A stretch of DNA of 64,000 bases from Gaeumannomyces sp. JS-464 (taxonomy: Eukaryota; Ascomycota; Sordariomycetes; Magnaporthales; Magnaporthaceae), in assembly GCA_002197995.1 (NCBI GenBank), contig NGZR01000002.1:8494001-8558000 (forward strand), in the 5' to 3' direction. The notes beneath the pieces are model-generated. The model had not been told where the DNA came from and searched no databases. It saw only the letters and a list, made by a program, of their open reading frames with translations. How positions within the stretch are numbered: position 1 is the stretch's first letter; every line of letters begins with the position of its first letter. Shown here one piece after another: positions 59,066 through 64,000 of this stretch. The translations under genes were made by a program, and so were the position numbers.

Positions 59066-60351
59066 TGGGCAAAGCTGCCACAAAGGCCTCAAGCTTTTGA
59101 TGGGTCTCATTCTCGTTGAGATAAGCCCGGGTAGCGCTGATGATCTTTCCTTGACTCTTGTAATCCTCGAGTCCGACATCCTCCAAGCCCCGTGCGTTGA
59201 ACCTGAAAAACAGCCCGCTCAGCCCATGGGACCTGACGGCACTCGCCTCGAACTTGTTGGCCACGTCTTCAGTATCCGTCGCGATCCGCACCAGGTTTTG
59301 ACCGAGCCCCTTCAAGTTTTTTCCAAACGCCTTGAGGGCAGGTCTCCCAGTACCGATGCTTACAAACCGCTCAATGTGTCGATCACTAGACCCCGGCGGC
59401 CAGAGAATCTCCGCCTCGTGAAGGACCTCCTCCACCGGATTGTTCAGCCTTCCCGCAGCGGCGTCCAAGAACGTCATGCCCTCGATCGTCACGGGCTCGA
59501 AGATCGTCGACGCGGCCGATGTTGCGCGGGCGGCCTCGACGATGGTACAGTCGACCTCCTCGACGATGGCGTTGCCCGTGTACGATCGCAGGCGGACAGT
59601 CTTGGTAACCTCAGCTCGTAGCGCGCAAACAAATCTGGTGCAAGATTTAGCAATAGTATGATACTTTGATAGATTGAAGAAGGTGAAGGGTACTTACACA
59701 CGGCACCGAGAGGTGTCAGTGCCGCCCCAGAGCAGCCGGGCGTCGGCTTCGAAGCCAGCGTCGATTACAAGGTTCCTGACCTCTCTCTCAAGTGCCTGAG
59801 CGTCGAAGGCTCCCTTGAGGTCCCAGAGATCGCTGCCCTTTCCAACCACGTTCAGGCGAGAGCGCTTGGGGGTGAAGACTACCGATGCCAGCTTGGTATA
59901 CGCTTGGATGCACTCCTGGACTGACATTTGAAGCCTACCCAGCATTATAGCGATGAGGCTACGTTCCAGAGGGCGGAGTCGAGGAAAAGCGCATTAATTG
60001 CCTAGGATTCGTGTCAATGGGGATGCAGAGCTCTTTGTGGCACTTACCCTCCGGTGCTAGTTCCCCCAATGAGGTCGAAATAGTCGCATGGTTTCGTGTT
60101 GTGGGTTGGGTCGACAAGCTGCATCAAATGCTTTCAGATCACGAGAGACGAGAGACCGCGAACTCCGCCGCCATCTAAAAGGCCCAAGGTTAACGCCAGA
60201 AAAGATCGCATGGGAAGCCACATCCCCACGCGCCACTAACCGCAACAAGAAATGAAAAGTACTAATGTGAAATAAAGTCTCATCGCTCACCTAACGACAG
60301 AATGCGAAGCCCTCGGGGCGCGGTGGCCAGGATGACGCTACCCGTTGACAT
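59066..60351 (-). CDS. Patatin domain exons of NLR-A
   Basis: Four exons with clean borders (GTGAGC/TTTTAG, GTAAGT/CGTAG, GTAAGT/ACCAG, then a donor GTAAGA at 59065) encode about 339 residues. They hold the oxyanion loop DGGGVRG, the serine motif GTSTG and the partner Asp of the catalytic dyad. Apart from the TGA in exon 2 they are open. If the TGA is real, translation from the normal start stops after 33 residues. If transcribed alone, the segment could still end at the stop just past 59066 (…VAALPSKST), giving a free-standing patatin; this is speculation. Confidence 0.7.
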
Positions 60352-62254
60352 GGTCACGGTTGATGCGGCTCGCCAGAGTAAAAAGTAATTTGCTCCGTAG
60401 GTAGGTACTTAGGTAGGTAGCGACCTAACTGTGTGCTTTTTCTCTGCTCGTATCCTATGGCAGGGTGTGTCTCTTATTGAATGCTATTAAAGCCCATCGT
60501 TGGACTGCCACACCTTTTTATCACTTTGTCCAGGCAATGCATACCCTTTGTGTGGGTGTGGTGAGAAGATAGCCCATTGGGAACTATTCTCCCACCCTCG
60601 GTGCCAAGCGCCTGGTGTGCGACCCAAAAAGTTAAGTGGCTGTAAGTGGTGAGTCAGGCGGCAGCCAGCTGGCCTTTGCCCGAGTGCGCATGCATTCGCC
60701 CCTCGGCCAGTGCATTGCCCCTTTCTACCTCTAGCACATTGGTTTGACTTCCGATTGGGGAAGCCTTCGCAGCCTTACTTTCATTTGGGCACCCATGTCT
60801 TTTAGGCCCATAGCCATTTAATGCCCAGCGGTGGCTTTCATGCAGCACTAATAGTGCCGGAAGTCGACACGAGGCTTCATTCGCATTTGGCATCACGATG
60901 CCCGGCTGCTTTGGCAATTATGGGAAGCAGCGAGATATTATAGTTCGTACAGTTGTTATATAGGAGAGGTGGGCACTTTTTGTGGAAAAGCCTGGGCTAA
61001 ACTGCGGGTGGGGGCAAGCGAGGCTGTGTTTGGAGCTGGCCTGTGGCAAACACGGGACTTGGAAAGCCAGCTGGAACCCGGGGGTCACACAACGGGCAGT
61101 GCAGCGTACGGACTGGGCAAAGCGGCAGCCCCTCGGTGCCCCCACAGCTTATCCGGTTTGGTGCTTGGCCCGAGCTGAGCTCGTGCACGAAATTCCTGCG
61201 ACGATCGGGGAAGTGGGTAGGTGCATGTTTGCGTCAGAAATGATGGTGTGGTGGGCGCGTTTCTGGTTTCTGGTGGTTCACAAGACAAAGGCAGCGAGCG
61301 GGTGGATGGCGACTGGGCAGCTGAGGCTGCAAGCGCCGAGGTTTACGTTATTGGTGGGCTGGGTAAAGTGGCACCACCAACAGAGGGCGACGTCAGCAGT
61401 GGTGCGTGCTGTGCTGCGGCTTGGTTGTAGGGGTACCTTGACTGCCCGTGTTCATTCCTTCGTTCTGCCTTGTGGCGCGCCGTTGACTGTCCGATAACAT
61501 TTCGGAAGGGGAACAGAAAAGAAACGCCGTCAACGCGTGGAGGTGAATGAATGCAGCGAACAAACTTAACCTACCTAACTTACTACTGCTACTCGCTCTC
61601 CTATCGCCTTCTCTCCTTCTCGCGACAACCTGGCCCGCCCCAAGACATCGTCCCCAACGCCAGGCCAATAACATTGGCATAGTGGCAGGGGAAGGTCCGT
61701 ATCACATAAGCGGGCGAGCATCCAAAAGTCCAGTGCTCGCCCGTGCCACCAGGTTTCCAGATTTGGCACGCCCGCGCCCGCCCCCTGCTTGGTTTCATAT
61801 CGGGGACTTGGGATTTCTGTGCAAAGGGTCGTTTCCGTTGTGTGCCCTCCCGCGGTCTGGCCAAGTTCTGGCCTCTTCGTTGTTGTTTTGTGCGTCGTTC
61901 GGTCGCAGCAATTGAAGAGAGTAAATCGTCGACATCCACCCAGTCGCTCGTTATTGTTCTTCTCTCTTTTGGGCATCGATTAGCCCGGCTCTGCAGGACG
62001 GTTTCAGCTCTCGCTCAACCGTCGCAGCCCCAGAAACCGGCAGCCAGCGACGCACCCAGAGCCACACAACCGGGGCAGCCGACGACGCGAACCGATCGAG
62101 TGGCTCTGGCCCGCCACCTAATTTCGCCAAACGCTCCGGCGCCACCCCTTTGCATGCAATTCCCCCAATCTTCGCCAACCCGCCCAACAAACAATAATAT
62201 CGAGCCACGCCATTTCTGCAGCACCAGCGACAGCTAAGTCGTCGGCCGGCCGCA
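60352..62254. promoter_or_regulatory. Divergent intergenic region NLR-A-rhomboid
   Basis: 1.9 kb with only short ORFs. A duplicated GTAGGTA motif lies near 60400-60420. It holds the NLR-A promoter and a long rhomboid 5' flank; pyrimidine-rich stretches occur at 61560-61640 and 61940-61990. No gene recognised. Confidence 0.5.
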
Positions 62255-64000
62255 ATGTCTTCTCACGACTACTACTCGGGCGGCAGCAAATCCTTGCCGA
62301 ATCCAAATCCCTCGCGGACGCCCGACCCATACCAATCCTCGCCCGCGCCCTACGCCTCGTCGAACCCGCCCGCCTACAGTTCTCAGCCCTATCTTGGACT
62401 CGACGACCCGAGGACAGCCGGCGGCAGCAGCAGCAGCGGCACCCCCAGGCCCCCGCCGGCGCCACCGCCACCGGACCGTCCCCGTTCGACACCGTCTTCG
62501 ACGACCATGTGTACCCGATGAACGGCCAGCGCAACCAGACCCCCACCCCCGGCGGTGGCTACTACGCCGGTAGCAACAGCAACGGCGGCCGGCAGCAGCA
62601 GGACACGGCCTACTATGGCGGTGGTGCTGGCGCCGGCGGCCCCGGTGGCGTGAGCAGAATGAACTCGGACGACCGCATGGCCTCGGCCGACGACATCCCG
62701 CTTCAGGAACGCCACCGCCAGAAGGACGCCGAGGCGAACGACCACGTCTACGACAGCAACGGCGCCCCGGCCGGTGGCGCTGCTGCCGGCTCCGGGTCGG
62801 GCCGCCAGAGGTCGGACCGCCAAAAGAAGATTCGGTTCGGCGAGCTGGGCATGTTGGGCAGCGGAAAGAAGAAGATCGCCTGGGTCTGCTACATCTTCTC
62901 CGCCATACAGGGCGCCGTCTTCATTGGCGAGATCGTAAAAAAACGGTAAGTCGGGGCGCTCCGCCAGCCCGCAGGCGGGTGATCTCTGGTGGTCTTGAGC
63001 GATAGGTACTAACCCGTGCTGCTTGTTCCCTCTCACACAGCACAACTCACAGGTTCTCCCATCATGATAAAACCCCAGTTCAACCCCATGATCGGCCCCT
63101 CAACCTGGGTCCTGGTCAACATGGGCGCTCGTTATGTTGTGTGCATGCATCACGTCGACCTGGTGGCCAACGCGGTCAAGGAGATCAAGTGGCCCTGCCC
63201 AAACACCACCACGACCGAGGCCCTCTGCACGCTCTCGGAGCTCTGCGGCTTCGGTGGCGTCGACGAGCCCCCCTACGGCCGGTTCCCCAACGTCTCGCTC
63301 ACGGCCATCCCGGCCAGCGTGCCCGCGCCGAACCAGTGGTTCCGCTTCATCACGCCCATCTTCATGCACGCGGGCCTGATCCACATCGGCTTCAACCTGC
63401 TGCTGCAGCTGACCATCGGCCGCGAGATGGAGATGTCGATCGGCACCCTGCGCTTCTTCCTCGTCTACATGAGCGCGGGCATCTTCGGGTTCGTCATGGG
63501 CGGCAACTTCGCCGCCACGGGCATCGCGTCCACGGGCGCCTCGGGCTCGCTCTTTGGCATCATCGCCCTGACGCTGCTGGACCTGCTCTACTCGTGGAGG
63601 GACCGCAAGAACCCGACCAAGGACCTGCTCTTCATCTTCCTCGACGTCGCCATCTCCTTCGTGCTGGGCCTGCTCCCCGGCCTCGACAACTTCTCGCACA
63701 TTGGCGGCTTCCTCATGGGCCTGGCGCTCGGCGTGTGCATCCTGCACTCGCCCAACTCGCTGCGCCGCCGCATCGGCACGACGACCCGCCCTACACGACC
63801 GTCCAGGACTCGCAGACCCGCCTGTCGGGCAGCCAGACGGCGCCGCCCTTCTTCAAGAACCCCGTCGGCTTCTTCAAGGGCCGCAAGCCGCTGTGGTGGC
63901 TGTGGTGGCTGATCCGCGCCGGCGCCCTGCTGCTCGTCTTCATCTCTTTTGTTCTCCTGCTGAACAATTTTTACGTCACCCGGGTCCACTGCGAGTGGTG
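62255..64000 (+). CDS. Rhomboid-family intramembrane serine protease (partial; three frameshifts)
   Basis: Rhomboids cleave membrane proteins within their transmembrane spans. Exon 1 is 62255-62945; the intron 62946-63040 has GTAAGT, a GTACTAAC branch and CACAG; exon 2 runs from 63041 past the window end. A Gly/Pro/Ser-rich cytosolic N-terminus precedes the first membrane span (WVCYIFSAIQGAVFIGEIV). Active-site features: the HAGLIHIGFNLLLQ span, the nucleophile Ser in GASGSLFG (codon 63541-63543) and His in NFSHIGGF (63697-63699). Three single-base faults occur: one C missing at 62442-62446, one A too many in the run 62937-62943, and one base missing near 63778. Correcting them gives continuous family-like reading and the right splice phase. 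The last visible span is LLLVFISFVLLL. Confidence 0.9.

Larger units (their letters stand above)
55171..60351 (-). pseudogene. NLR-A: Patatin-NACHT NLR, split by a MULE and cut off by the LINE
   Basis: Fungal NLRs of this layout are thought to sense non-self and act through the patatin (phospholipase A2-like) domain. Coding: 60351-60291, 60174-60048, 59958-59698, 59634-59066, then an exon starting 58987 that is interrupted by the MULE and resumes at 56167, running to about 55171. All splice phases agree. Patatin motifs are LRILSL then DGGGVRGL, the nucleophile in GGTSTGG, and the Asp in TFLDAAAG. NACHT has Walker A GKPGCGKS, a Walker B-like VCLIDAFDEC and LIITSRPYVD. Defects: an in-frame TGA at 60136-60134, one-base losses near 55972-55982 and 55578-55586, and no C-terminal repeat domain. 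The reading stops soon after FILCALTTPSSNSPILGIAL. Confidence 0.87.

Noticed and set aside
22830..60351. Starship-type giant mobile element
   Set aside because: No DUF3435 (captain) tyrosine recombinase was seen, and each insertion has its own ordinary target duplication.
61043..61497. Overlapping frames on both strands upstream of the rhomboid gene
   Set aside because: Several frames are open at once because of base composition; none shows a recognisable family.

Overview
The window is a piece of nuclear DNA from a filamentous ascomycete (Pezizomycotina, most likely Sordariomycetes). The signs are short introns with GTRNGT/YAG borders and CTAAC-type branch sites, GC-rich housekeeping genes, fungal-specific orthologues (LOC1, PET127, a Patatin-NACHT-ankyrin NLR), and a block of transposons worn down by CpA-to-TpA mutation in the manner of repeat-induced point mutation (RIP). 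There are two ordinary gene-dense flanks around a 37-kb broken NLR/transposon island.

Left flank (1-22.3 kb). The first 237 bases are the end of a Mutator-like (MULE) element. A gene-poor stretch follows, then LTV1(-), LSG1(+), RFC4(+), a small membrane protein gene(-), HIS3(-), LOC1(+), a six-exon alpha/beta-hydrolase(-), the cohesin loader MAU2/SCC4(+) and PET127(+). LTV1 (40S export/assembly), LSG1 (60S maturation GTPase) and LOC1 (60S assembly) put three ribosome-biogenesis genes within 9.4 kb. LTV1 and LSG1 share one divergent promoter region.

Island (22.8-60.35 kb, all host coding on the minus strand). Domains occur in the order patatin, NACHT, winged-helix/post-NACHT, ankyrin repeats, C-terminal exon. 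This is the layout of a fungal NLR, but the coding is in pieces. NLR-A (patatin + NACHT, 60.35-55.17 kb) is split by a 2,798-bp MULE with perfect 46-bp terminal inverted repeats and an 8-bp target duplication, then stops at a Tad-type LINE (about 55.17-48.99 kb). NLR-B (22.83-25.81 kb: post-NACHT, ankyrins, C-terminal exon) is cut by a hAT transposon (25,815-48,952; TSD GTTAAGGC). The hAT contains a Gypsy chromovirus (26,309-32,328; TSD GCTTT) and a Copia element (34,102-47,064; TSD GTAAA), and the Copia contains a second Copia (40,520-45,876). The two NLR fragments each carry their own version of the same short post-NACHT segment, so they come from two paralogues or from a chimera, not from one simply interrupted gene.

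Right flank (60.35-64 kb): an intergenic region, then the start of a rhomboid intramembrane protease gene that runs off the window.

A second theme is single-base frameshifts. LTV1, LSG1, HIS3 and the rhomboid gene (three times) are each open and conserved apart from isolated one-base gains or losses, mostly in homopolymers. Correcting each one makes exon phases add up exactly. This pattern points to assembly indel errors rather than gene decay, and the similar one-base lesions in the NLR fragments should be read with that in mind. All functional calls were made by reading translated sequence; no database search was run.
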